Position numbers and translations under genes: made by a program
Assembly: GCF_034274695.1 (NCBI RefSeq)
Contig: NZ_CP128362.1
Location: 5,706,501-5,770,500, forward strand
Source of the DNA: Chitinophaga sp. LS1
GTDB lineage: Bacteria; Bacteroidota; Bacteroidia; Chitinophagales; Chitinophagaceae
Length of the DNA stretch: 64,000 nt
Direction of reading: 5' to 3'
In this document: one piece after another, positions 45,111 through 53,760 of the stretch
Layout of the letters: each line of letters opens with the position of its first letter
Position numbering within the stretch: the first letter of the stretch is position 1
Notes under the pieces: model-generated
What the model saw: only the letters and a program-made list of their open reading frames with translations
Databases searched by the model: none
What the model was told of the DNA's origin: nothing

Positions 45111-46926
45111 ATCGAACGGAAAGAAAATAGGTTCTGTCTATAGAATTTTTGGCGTTCACCGATTTTTGCGTCAGGAAGAAAGCGGTGTCGAAATTACTTC
45201 CCGGCTGCTGGTTGTTGGCGGTGGAGGTCCAATAGTAACCTGTAGCCAGGAGGCTGTTGAAATTGCCGAGATTATCGCCCATGCCGCCCGCCTGTGCATT
45301 AAAGCCGCTGCTGCCGCCGTTGATCAATGCGGCAAATGCATTGGCGCCAAGCGAAGTGAAAAGATTATTCCAGTCGTCCTGGCTGGGTATACGCCAGCCG
45401 GCCGGTGTATTGGTCTGTGCCTGCGCTTCGGTATACAGCATGCCATATTGCTTACGGTTGCTGCTGTTGTTGTCATAGGCCACACAACCATTGCCTGAAT
45501 TATAATTGTAATTGGCCGCCAGCCAGGTTTGATTGTTGAGGAAAACTGTTGGATACACCTGTCCGTTCGGATCAACAAAAAAGCTGGCCGATATGAATAC
45601 GGTAAACTGCAGGGCGTTGAGATAATTATTGTTGTTATCGAAAGCCTGCAGGGTAATGAACACGGGCGTTTCCTGCGATACCTGTATGGGCAGCGTCAAT
45701 GTATAGGTATCATAGGCAAGCGGCTGTATGTTTGGCGACTGGTCGGGCAGGAAATAATTTTTTTGTAGCATGGGTGCCCCGGGAATATTACAAATGAGCT
45801 TGATATTATCTACGTAGAACATCGCCCAGCGCAAGGGGATCTGTATGGTTTGTGAAGGTTCCGTTAGGGCTATGATAGAGCCATTGGTGCCAAAAAAGTT
45901 GAAGAGTCCACGGGTAGAAGGCGGGTTCTGTTTCGAAATATCGAGTATGAAAGTGACCGGTTTGTATGCCGTGGTACTGTTCATCATAAAGTTATTGAAC
46001 GTTACCATCATTTGCGTATGACCGGCTGGCGTAAACGAATTGATATTGTTGAAGGCAAAAGTAAGGTTGGCCTCGTTGCCGGTACCGATAATGCCTGCAT
46101 TGCTGCTTTGGGGATAAAGGGTCCATACAGGTGTATTGCCATCCCCGGTATTGGTGGGGTTTTTGAAAACCCATGACTGGTTGGTAACCAGGGTTACGCC
46201 AATATCCCAGGCCTGCCCCGAATTATCGGCAGGCGCCAGGGCACCCGCGGTATTACCATACACGAAAGAAACAGTAACAGTGGGATTGCCCGTCCAGGGT
46301 TTGGTATCGTTGTATAAAGGCGTATTCGCCGTGTTTTTGATATTCAGGAAAATGGTATTGCTCAGCGGGTCGCTTGCTGCAGAAACATAAACGGTGCCCT
46401 GGTTGTCGAGGCCAAGGTTCAACACCGTAGTAAGGTCTACCGCCTGTGGAGGCGCACTGCTGTTGAGTGCCAGGTTTTGCGATTGCAAACCGGCAGGCAC
46501 ATTCTGACCATTGAGATTGTTGAGATTCACGTTCACTGCACCAATGGTCGGCGATGCAGTGGCTGTTACATTGATGATGGTAAAGGTAAGGCTGGTATCT
46601 TTTGCCCAGATGCCCGATGTATTTCCATACGCGAGCAGCAGCCCTTTGTACGGAGCATCATAGCTGAAGCTCCAGCCCGGTTGCGATATATTGTTGATGG
46701 TCATTCCGGCTTTCTGATCGGCGGTAAAAAAATTGGGCATGAACAGCTCGATGCCCGAAGCCGTATCGGCGTTCCCGCCTTGCAGGGTAATATCGGCGCC
46801 GGTATTGTTCACAATGGTAATATTCAGCGTAGCGGTAACTTCTACATAGAGCTGGGGCTGGTTGCCGGCATCGGGATTGGCCATGGAAAAGTAAACAGGA
46901 TCGGAAGAAACGGCATAAGTGCTCAT
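45094..46926 (-). CDS. Beta-rich protein with C-terminal FISUMP domain (cluster gene 8)
   Basis: A 610-residue protein without a signal peptide. Residues 1-460 are Asn/Thr-rich beta-type sequence with several DUF-like sandwich domains (NTSGIWAKDTSLTFTIINVT). The C-terminal 140 residues match the Fibrobacter succinogenes major paralogous (FISUMP) domain: YPTVFLNNQTWLAANYNY, AGWRIPSQDDWNNLF, GYYWTSTANN and FLSVRYVKNT. FISUMP is usually on exported Bacteroidota/Fibrobacter proteins and is thought to be a C-type-lectin-like surface module, so its presence here without a Sec signal is odd. Confidence 0.85.
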   Translation of the reverse strand: MSTYAVSSDPVYFSMANPDAGNQPQLYVEVTATLNITIVNNTGADITLQGGNADTASGIELFMPNFFTADQKAGMTINNISQPGWSFSYDAPYKGLLLAYGNTSGIWAKDTSLTFTIINVTATASPTIGAVNVNLNNLNGQNVPAGLQSQNLALNSSAPPQAVDLTTVLNLGLDNQGTVYVSAASDPLSNTIFLNIKNTANTPLYNDTKPWTGNPTVTVSFVYGNTAGALAPADNSGQAWDIGVTLVTNQSWVFKNPTNTGDGNTPVWTLYPQSSNAGIIGTGNEANLTFAFNNINSFTPAGHTQMMVTFNNFMMNSTTAYKPVTFILDISKQNPPSTRGLFNFFGTNGSIIALTEPSQTIQIPLRWAMFYVDNIKLICNIPGAPMLQKNYFLPDQSPNIQPLAYDTYTLTLPIQVSQETPVFITLQAFDNNNNYLNALQFTVFISASFFVDPNGQVYPTVFLNNQTWLAANYNYNSGNGCVAYDNNSSNRKQYGMLYTEAQAQTNTPAGWRIPSQDDWNNLFTSLGANAFAALINGGSSGFNAQAGGMGDNLGNFNSLLATGYYWTSTANNQQPGSNFDTAFFLTQKSVNAKNSIDRTYFLSVRYVKNT

Positions 46927-46957
46927 GCTGTTAATAAGTTAATGTTATATGAAAGCA

Positions 46958-49900
46958 TTACTGTTGATTATTTTCCGGTGGTATGGGGCTCAGCACCAAC
47001 CATCCTTCCTGCAGCACCTGCGGCGAATAGCCGTACACTGGGGTTTCATTCATCACGTTGGCCTTAAGCGCTGTGGTATTGGCGGCGCCGGGTGTTATCC
47101 ACGACCAGGAATACCCGCTTTCTGCCGGCAGGGGAACGGTCATGCCCTGCGCCATTTGCAGCATGGGGCGCGTAGTGAAGTTCACCGCCAGGTTGTTCAT
47201 GATATCAGAATACTGATCGGGTGGTATCACCAATTCGCTTACGGCCAGTACACCAGTGGTAGCATGCACCGCAGCACGCGGGTCAACCAGCATGGTAATG
47301 GCAATGGGTTGCTGGTTCAACGTAACCTGTATGGTGGTATCGGTAGGTAGCGTTACGCCATTTTTCCAGAAGGCTTTAGCAGCGGGCATGTATAAAGGCT
47401 GTTGAGTGTACGGGTTGCTATTAGTTGTTTCAAGCACGTAGGCTACCAGCCCGTCGTCGAGGTTCGCCAGGTCACCCAGGCGGACAGGAAAAAGTACATT
47501 GCCCAGGTTCGCGCTGCTATGGGGCATACGGGTGGGGTAGCTGTAGCGCTGGTTGTTCACATCCTGCGGAAAGGGGCTCTGGGCATTGTTATCCGCCTGG
47601 TTCAGCGGCAGCAGGTTGCCCATTGTTTCAAGTCCCAGAATGGCGCGCGTAATTGCCAGCGGGCGTCCGATGAGCACTGCCAGTGAATTGTCCTGCGCAT
47701 AATTGGAGGGGCTTACAAAGGTTTCCGAATCCTGTATCGCCGTCATCATGTCTTCAAGAAAAGCGCCGCTCTGGTTGAACAGGAACCACATGAAATTAGC
47801 CACATGCGGGTTAACGGTAGGCGTGCCACGCTGGCCAATGTCTACAGCGAGCTGCTGTTCGCTGGTGCCGGCATTGGCAATATTACCGGCACGGGTACGG
47901 TATACGTTCTGACCATGTTCAACACCAAATGTGCCAATGGCGGAACCATCTATATCGTAAAAGAAAAGATCGTTATCGAGGTGGTTGGGCATTACCCATC
48001 CGCAAATAGGCGCGGTAGCAGGGTGGCTGTTCGTTTCCACGAAATCATCACTTACACCCGTCACTTCGTTATTATGCGTTGCCGACAACCATTTGAACCA
48101 GGTCCTTGTGGGTGTTACAATACGGGGCGAAAGGTAAATGCGGCCCTGGTTCTGCTTATCGTTTTCGTTGGGCGTCATGGCATAGGATGTAATGCAACTA
48201 AGACCGCCCTGTGGACTGCGGGTTGCTGTTTGCAGGTCCATCCGCTGTCCGAATGCATCAACGATCTCGATGCTGAGGATGTCCATAAACCCGGCGCGCA
48301 GTGGACCGAAATTTCCCTGTGCCAGCAAACCGGTAGGGATGGGTTCCAGGTTGGTGAAGGCATCATCGTACCAGTTGTCGTTGGCCGTAGCGCCGGCGGC
48401 TGTATTTATCCTTGGCGTAATACTATCCATTCGCCCGGCAACCAGGTTTTCTACTGCTACCTGCGCCACATAGGAAGTAAGTACCAGGTTGCTATTGAAA
48501 CCGCTCATGGACTGCGAAAGGATCTTACGGTTATCGTACAACGCGGCTATCTGCTTCAGCGTATTGTCTTCCAGGTCGGTTGGATTGTTATTAATATAAT
48601 TGGTGATCTGGAAAGAGAGTACGCCGGTAGCGCCCGAGCGCATCGTAGCATCGTCGTCATAACTTACCGGAGTGGGCGATGTAAAAGGCAGCGGTGCCGT
48701 ACCATTCATCTTGTATACATAGTCAACCCCATCGGCATCGAGGTTGAAATAATCGGTGATGTTGGTAGCGGCGTACAACTGGTTACCGTGGTCCTGCACC
48801 CATTGCAAAGGCGACAGGTTCACATTCCAGATCATAAAGATCGGCATGAAAGGATCTACACGGTTGGTGGAAAATTCAGGCAATGCGTTTTGCGTATTCC
48901 AGCCCACGCTGCCACATGAATAACCGTCGTTGTTGGCATTGGTCCAGGTTACGCTCAGCGCCTGCGGGCCTGTTACATTAATGACCAGCGCAGTGCCGGG
49001 TTGGTAGGTGCTACTATTGATCAATGCAAATAAACTGTTGGCGGGTGGTGTAGGAACGCCACCGGGATTGGGGGCAATGTCGAGCGGACTGAGTCCTCCC
49101 TGTGCATACATCAGCGAAAGCGTACAATTTGCCAGCGATGCTACTGCCGGGTTGCCATTACCGCCTGCCGAAGCAAGCGCCGATGCTACCTGACCAGCCA
49201 GCATGGGAGTAGTGAGAAAAGCTTCGCCGGTAAGGGTTTGCGCATCGCTTTGTATGGCGGCAGGCATATTGGTGTTCACAGCCGGTACGCCGGGAACAGC
49301 CGTTGCATTGACAGTGAAGTTGTTCGAATTGTAGTTGATGAGCAGTTCAGTAAGCAATTCGGTGCTTAACCGCACAAAGGTGGTATCGCCATCGCCATTC
49401 CGCTGCGGCGGTTCCATCATATCCCCTTCCATCAAGATCACGGGTTCTGCCGGCATCTGGAAATAATCGGCCATATCGCATTGCAGGGTCCATATGGCAT
49501 TTGTATTCTGCTTGTTGATGTCGGTAAGTGCATTCAGCACTGTTTGGTAATTGTTATATACGGCATATGCCAGGCTGCTGGTGCTTACGCCCGAACCAGG
49601 TGCTAGGATGCCACTTACCTGCCCGGTTTCTTCATCGATGGTATATTGCAGCAATCCTACACTGTTGCCATAGCTGATCACATCGTTCAGTTCACCGGCG
49701 GTGGACGTGTAGATGAAATTATTCATTGTGCCCTGCTGTATATAGCTGTCGCTGGTTTCGCCCTGGAACATTTTCACGTACCTTATCCAATCCATGAACA
49801 GTTGTTTACGGCGCATGCTCAGCGCGCCGCGTCCCATATCGTACTGCTTTTGCACGCTGTTCAGCAGGTACAACTGTTCGGCCAGGGTAAGCGGCAGGGT

Positions 49901-51304
49901 TATTTCTGTGTCTTCGGTGCTGCCATCGTTGGTGCCCTGCTTTGTATTTGTGATCAGCCAGTTGAAGCCACCCGAAATATTTTCAAACCCATTGTTGTGC
50001 AATGCTTCTTCGAGTGTAATGAGTTTGTTGGGCGTTTTTTCAATATCGTTCAGCAAACCCAGTTGCAGGGCATCGAGGAGGTATTCGTAATTCGTAAGTA
50101 CATTTGGGTCGTCGGTATCCTGCCCCATATCGATCTTCAGAAGTGCCGAAAGCGCTTCTTCGGTTGAATTGCCGATGGCAATTTCGGTATTGGCATTCCA
50201 TACCGACATATTGCTTTGCCCCGAAGAAAGAAAATAGGTACTGCCTGTATTGCTGGTCATGTTCCATACTACTTCCTGCATAGTGCCGGCGCAAAGTGTT
50301 TGCGTGGGCAGGTTTAGTTGTGTGATCTGGTATTCGTCATTTACACTGTATGAAAGATCGCCATTGTTAAATGTCCACTTCAGGTTTTGTGTGGTTATCT
50401 GGCTGAAGAAATCCAGCGGCGTCATTTCAGGCACTGTATTGTTTGCCAGGCAGCGTTGCACATAATCATTATACTGCTCCGTTACCTGGTCCCTGATATC
50501 GTTGAGCGGGTCGGTGCTTACATCGTTCAGCCATCCGATCACCTGGTAGGTAGCGCGGAACTGGATGGGGTTATTGCTTTTGATGGCCGATTGCACATCG
50601 GGCAGATCGCTGAAATTATCCCAAAAACCAAACACACTGCAACATTCGGGATAATAAGAACTGAAATAAGGTCCCACAAAACCAATTGAAGTGAGATAAC
50701 AGGGATTGCCATCGGTGTCTTGTTGCGAAGGCAGGTAGCTGGAAGCTGGCTCGGTGGAAGGGTTCCAACTGCTGTGGTCAACCACGCGGCCCATGTACAT
50801 ATAGGGTTGTTGCTGATAAGCGGGGTTTACGGGCAAGGGCACGGTAATATGGGGACGCCCGTCGGAAGGTTTATCAGATGTAATATAGTCGCTCTCCACG
50901 ATCCAGCTTTTTGCCGTTGGCGCGGCATAGCTGTTGGTCGACTGGTCATAGATGCTGAGATAGCGGGTCACCAGCCAACGGTTTGGGGCATGCGGGAATA
51001 AGATATTCGAACTACCGGGCAGTTGCTGTCCTTTTTTGAAATAATCGGGCAATTCCCAATGCAGATGAATACCCGCGCCCAGCGAGTTGTTGGGGCTCAC
51101 TAGCGGACCGCCGCTGCTGGTTAAACCGAGGGGTTGAAAAATTTTATCTCCGGTACTTGCCATATTCGTATAGCTGTCACCGGGGTCGGCCCAGGGCATT
51201 TTTTCGAACAGGGCGGTCTTGCCCTGGAAATTACCTGCTACTTTATCATAATCATTCTGATTAACGCGCAGTGCGGCGATATTCAGCGGAACGATTGCAT
51301 TCAT
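46958..51304 (-). CDS. 1448-residue protein of unknown function (cluster gene 7)
   Basis: The largest protein of the cluster. It starts MNAIVPLNIAALRVNQNDYD, has no signal peptide and no membrane helix, and is Asn/Thr/Gln-rich throughout. A distinctive segment near residue 75 reads AGIHLHWELPDYFKKG, followed by APNRWLVTRYLSIYD. A helical middle (DIEKTPNKLITLEEALHNN; LNSVQKQYDMGRGALSMRRK) and a C-terminal beta-rich part (LPLNQADNN, YVLETTNSNPYTQQPLY) follow. I do not know a family; the sharply patterned N-terminus suggests a conserved domain that profile searches would find elsewhere. Probably a structural subunit or large cytoplasmic/extracellular scaffold. Confidence 0.85.
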   Translation of the reverse strand: MNAIVPLNIAALRVNQNDYDKVAGNFQGKTALFEKMPWADPGDSYTNMASTGDKIFQPLGLTSSGGPLVSPNNSLGAGIHLHWELPDYFKKGQQLPGSSNILFPHAPNRWLVTRYLSIYDQSTNSYAAPTAKSWIVESDYITSDKPSDGRPHITVPLPVNPAYQQQPYMYMGRVVDHSSWNPSTEPASSYLPSQQDTDGNPCYLTSIGFVGPYFSSYYPECCSVFGFWDNFSDLPDVQSAIKSNNPIQFRATYQVIGWLNDVSTDPLNDIRDQVTEQYNDYVQRCLANNTVPEMTPLDFFSQITTQNLKWTFNNGDLSYSVNDEYQITQLNLPTQTLCAGTMQEVVWNMTSNTGSTYFLSSGQSNMSVWNANTEIAIGNSTEEALSALLKIDMGQDTDDPNVLTNYEYLLDALQLGLLNDIEKTPNKLITLEEALHNNGFENISGGFNWLITNTKQGTNDGSTEDTEITLPLTLAEQLYLLNSVQKQYDMGRGALSMRRKQLFMDWIRYVKMFQGETSDSYIQQGTMNNFIYTSTAGELNDVISYGNSVGLLQYTIDEETGQVSGILAPGSGVSTSSLAYAVYNNYQTVLNALTDINKQNTNAIWTLQCDMADYFQMPAEPVILMEGDMMEPPQRNGDGDTTFVRLSTELLTELLINYNSNNFTVNATAVPGVPAVNTNMPAAIQSDAQTLTGEAFLTTPMLAGQVASALASAGGNGNPAVASLANCTLSLMYAQGGLSPLDIAPNPGGVPTPPANSLFALINSSTYQPGTALVINVTGPQALSVTWTNANNDGYSCGSVGWNTQNALPEFSTNRVDPFMPIFMIWNVNLSPLQWVQDHGNQLYAATNITDYFNLDADGVDYVYKMNGTAPLPFTSPTPVSYDDDATMRSGATGVLSFQITNYINNNPTDLEDNTLKQIAALYDNRKILSQSMSGFNSNLVLTSYVAQVAVENLVAGRMDSITPRINTAAGATANDNWYDDAFTNLEPIPTGLLAQGNFGPLRAGFMDILSIEIVDAFGQRMDLQTATRSPQGGLSCITSYAMTPNENDKQNQGRIYLSPRIVTPTRTWFKWLSATHNNEVTGVSDDFVETNSHPATAPICGWVMPNHLDNDLFFYDIDGSAIGTFGVEHGQNVYRTRAGNIANAGTSEQQLAVDIGQRGTPTVNPHVANFMWFLFNQSGAFLEDMMTAIQDSETFVSPSNYAQDNSLAVLIGRPLAITRAILGLETMGNLLPLNQADNNAQSPFPQDVNNQRYSYPTRMPHSSANLGNVLFPVRLGDLANLDDGLVAYVLETTNSNPYTQQPLYMPAAKAFWKNGVTLPTDTTIQVTLNQQPIAITMLVDPRAAVHATTGVLAVSELVIPPDQYSDIMNNLAVNFTTRPMLQMAQGMTVPLPAESGYSWSWITPGAANTTALKANVMNETPVYGYSPQVLQEGWLVLSPIPPENNQQ

Positions 51305-51318
51305 ACGATCGGGTGCTT

Positions 51319-52257
51319 TTATTGGTTGATGAAACTTACCATGCCTACGCCTTCGGTCATTTCGAAGCCCATAATGGCGGCATCTATCGTTGCCCCGTTG
51401 TTGGCATTTGAAATAGTACCCGCAAGCGCCTTCATATTCAGTACACGGGTAGCCGGCGACCTGAATGTGTTGCTGATGTCGGTGGGCGTGGAGGTATCGC
51501 TCATGGTAACGCTTTGCACTTTGGTGCCATTGGGATTAGTGGTAGTGGTAATGGTGAATGTATGCAGGTTCTTTACTGCCAGCACGGGTACCGTTTTCAC
51601 CTGGCAATTATCATTGAAACAGTCTATACCATAATGCAGTGCCTGCGGCGCTTCGTGTATGTCGATGCGCCAGGCATTGCCCGAAATAAGACAGATCATG
51701 GTGTCGGATTTTGGTCCCAGTTGTTCCAGCCGCAGTATATCGAGCATGTCGGGATCCTGATCATCGGGCGTACCGCCTTTGGGGTACGCATTCACGCCCA
51801 GGCTGGGATAATCGAGCACCAGTGAAGAACGCAATAAAAACCCGGTGATGATGGTAGGCGTAGGAGGCGGATCGGTACCCAGTTTCTTCGAACGCACTTT
51901 TGTTGTGAATTCGTTGGTCTTTTGCAGCGACTGCGGCAATACCGCCGCATCGAGGTTCAGCATGGCATTGCTGGTATCGGCAGTGAGGTTGCGTCCGATG
52001 CTGAAGGCGCCGTCGCACAAAGTTGTTACCCAGTTCTGGTCGAGGTAAAAAAAGCGGATCGATTCCTGCGGCAGCATCCGTTCATCAGGCACCAGGTAGT
52101 TGAATGGCACCCCATTCAGCAATGCCAGGCGGCTCAACCAGGAAGCCAGGTCATCCGGCAGAACGGGATCGGTGAGAGAAGCCTGGATACTTGCCACACT
52201 GGCATAAGTAGCAGCCAGGCTTTTTCGAAGAAGCGCTCTTGTCAATGTCTTTTTCAT
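51319..52257 (-). CDS. Unknown conserved-looking protein (cluster gene 6)
   Basis: A 312-residue protein starting MKKTLTRALLRKSLAATYAS; the N-terminus is basic and amphipathic rather than a Sec signal. The most distinctive block, residues about 38-90, reads LPDDLASWLSRLALLNGVPF, then NYLVPDERMLPQESIRFFYL and DQNWVTTLCDGAFSIGR. Such dense Pro/aromatic patterning suggests a strongly conserved domain. The rest is mixed alpha/beta with a final MGFEMTEGVGMVSFINQ. No enzyme motif found. It sits 7 bases behind gene 5 and 14 bases before gene 7, suggesting stoichiometric production. Confidence 0.82.
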   Translation of the reverse strand: MKKTLTRALLRKSLAATYASVASIQASLTDPVLPDDLASWLSRLALLNGVPFNYLVPDERMLPQESIRFFYLDQNWVTTLCDGAFSIGRNLTADTSNAMLNLDAAVLPQSLQKTNEFTTKVRSKKLGTDPPPTPTIITGFLLRSSLVLDYPSLGVNAYPKGGTPDDQDPDMLDILRLEQLGPKSDTMICLISGNAWRIDIHEAPQALHYGIDCFNDNCQVKTVPVLAVKNLHTFTITTTTNPNGTKVQSVTMSDTSTPTDISNTFRSPATRVLNMKALAGTISNANNGATIDAAIMGFEMTEGVGMVSFINQ

Positions 52258-52264
52258 AATGGGT

Positions 52265-53734
52265 TTATTGCTTTAGCTTCAGCACTGTTTGTTTGAAAAT
52301 ACTGCCCGGCAGCAACGATACACGCTTACCACTGCGTTGCGATAAGGCAGGTTGTGGTGATGGCTGCACATTGAAATACTGCATCATCAGCGTATTCTCT
52401 ACATTGTTGTTCACCTGTTGGGCCAGGCCTTTTTTCCAGTTGTATAGTCCGGTGGAAAAAGAAGTATCCTGAAGGGCTACCATGCGTCCGATGGTCCATG
52501 CAGCCGCATAGGAAGTATCGAGCATGCCGGTAGTGGGGTCGAATACGTTCGCCGCATCGGGCGAAGGAATGGGCACCTGTAGGGGATTGGCGCCGGCATT
52601 AGAATAGGGAAGCAGCGGTCCGCGGTACCACGACACGTTTTTTTCGGCGGTGCGCATGGTTTGGTTAAGCGGTACAAAACCCATATTGAAAGCGCCGGCT
52701 ACCACCGCATTGCTACCGGCATATGGTATGCGAATGTTTGTATTGCTGGCCGGTACGCCACTGCCCGGAGTACAATCATTAAGGCTTTCGAGCTGGTGTA
52801 CGAATGTGGCGCTTTCGCCGGTGCTGAAAAAGGTCCAGTTTGCCAGCACCGCCAGCCGAATGGTATCAGTTTGTTTATAGTTGGTTGCCGATGGAATGGA
52901 ACCATCATCCTGCGGCAGAAAAACTTCCAGTCCCTCCAGCGACACCAGGTAAGCCCTGGTTTTACGCTGGGTATTGGGCAGACGGTTGCCAAATACGATC
53001 GAAAAGCTGCCGGTAGGCTCGCCGTTCGAATTGCCATTTGTAGGCTGGTTCACCAAACTCACAATGCGCACATGCGCCATCAGTTCCAGGTCATCGATCG
53101 AAGGCGCCAGTTGCCAGAACAAACCCATCGGCACGTCGATCACATTGATATTATCTGCCGTATTCTGACCGGGCTCAAGGTCGGCCAGATCGGTAGCTGC
53201 GTAAAAGTAAGAATAGGTATTGTCAGGTATTTTACTGTTGGCGTAAGCGGTTTTTGGAAAAAGATCGCAGGTGGTGCAGGGCGTAATACTGTTGGTCAGC
53301 GCCGGGTAGGCCGCCGTATCATCATCGTCGAGCAGCAGCACCCAAAGCCAGGTGGGCACATCGCCGTCTACATCCTTACCTGGTTGTGGCGGATCGTAAG
53401 GTTCCTTAAGCGTGGGATAACGCGTCCAGGGAAACGTTGTTTTATTGAATACCACATGCGGCAGCACGTTCGAAAATTCGCCCGAAGCATTGTCGTTCGG
53501 GAAAACGCTGTTGATCACGCTACCGGGATTGGCAAGACTGAAGCGATCGCTGGTAACGGCAAATGTATAGGTATTGCTGTAGGCTTCGCCGCTCACGGGC
53601 GTTTTACCATCGCTTTGAAATACCTGCTGGTTTAACTGCAACTGGTACTCCCCGGCATCCAATCCGGGTAAAGCATGTTGTACGAAGGATACCTGTTCAT
53701 TCAGCAGGTACTGTTCGCTGTTATTATCGGGCAT
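52265..53734 (-). CDS. Unknown beta-rich protein (cluster gene 5)
   Basis: A 489-residue protein without a signal peptide, starting MPDNNSEQYLLNEQVSFVQH. Notable blocks are LPHVVFNKTTFPWTRYPTL, WLWVLLLDDDDTAAYPAL (an acidic run behind a hydrophobic strand), IVFGNRLPNTQRKTRAYLVS and LEGLEVFLP. The C-terminus is basic (RSGKRVSLLPGSIFKQTVLK). These suggest one large domain of mostly beta structure. No family recognised. It is encoded 26 bases after the DUF6603-like gene and 7 bases before gene 6. Confidence 0.82.
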   Translation of the reverse strand: MPDNNSEQYLLNEQVSFVQHALPGLDAGEYQLQLNQQVFQSDGKTPVSGEAYSNTYTFAVTSDRFSLANPGSVINSVFPNDNASGEFSNVLPHVVFNKTTFPWTRYPTLKEPYDPPQPGKDVDGDVPTWLWVLLLDDDDTAAYPALTNSITPCTTCDLFPKTAYANSKIPDNTYSYFYAATDLADLEPGQNTADNINVIDVPMGLFWQLAPSIDDLELMAHVRIVSLVNQPTNGNSNGEPTGSFSIVFGNRLPNTQRKTRAYLVSLEGLEVFLPQDDGSIPSATNYKQTDTIRLAVLANWTFFSTGESATFVHQLESLNDCTPGSGVPASNTNIRIPYAGSNAVVAGAFNMGFVPLNQTMRTAEKNVSWYRGPLLPYSNAGANPLQVPIPSPDAANVFDPTTGMLDTSYAAAWTIGRMVALQDTSFSTGLYNWKKGLAQQVNNNVENTLMMQYFNVQPSPQPALSQRSGKRVSLLPGSIFKQTVLKLKQ

Positions 53735-53760
53735 GATACAAATATTTTGATGAAAATATT

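Noticed and set aside
47804..48919. 371-codon open frame opposite the 1448-residue gene
   Set aside because: Antisense with no recognisable motif and high Arg/Val/Ile mixture typical of shadow frames.
52661..53635. 324-codon open frame opposite cluster gene 5
   Set aside because: Antisense; the gene on the other strand has proper operon spacing and protein-like composition.
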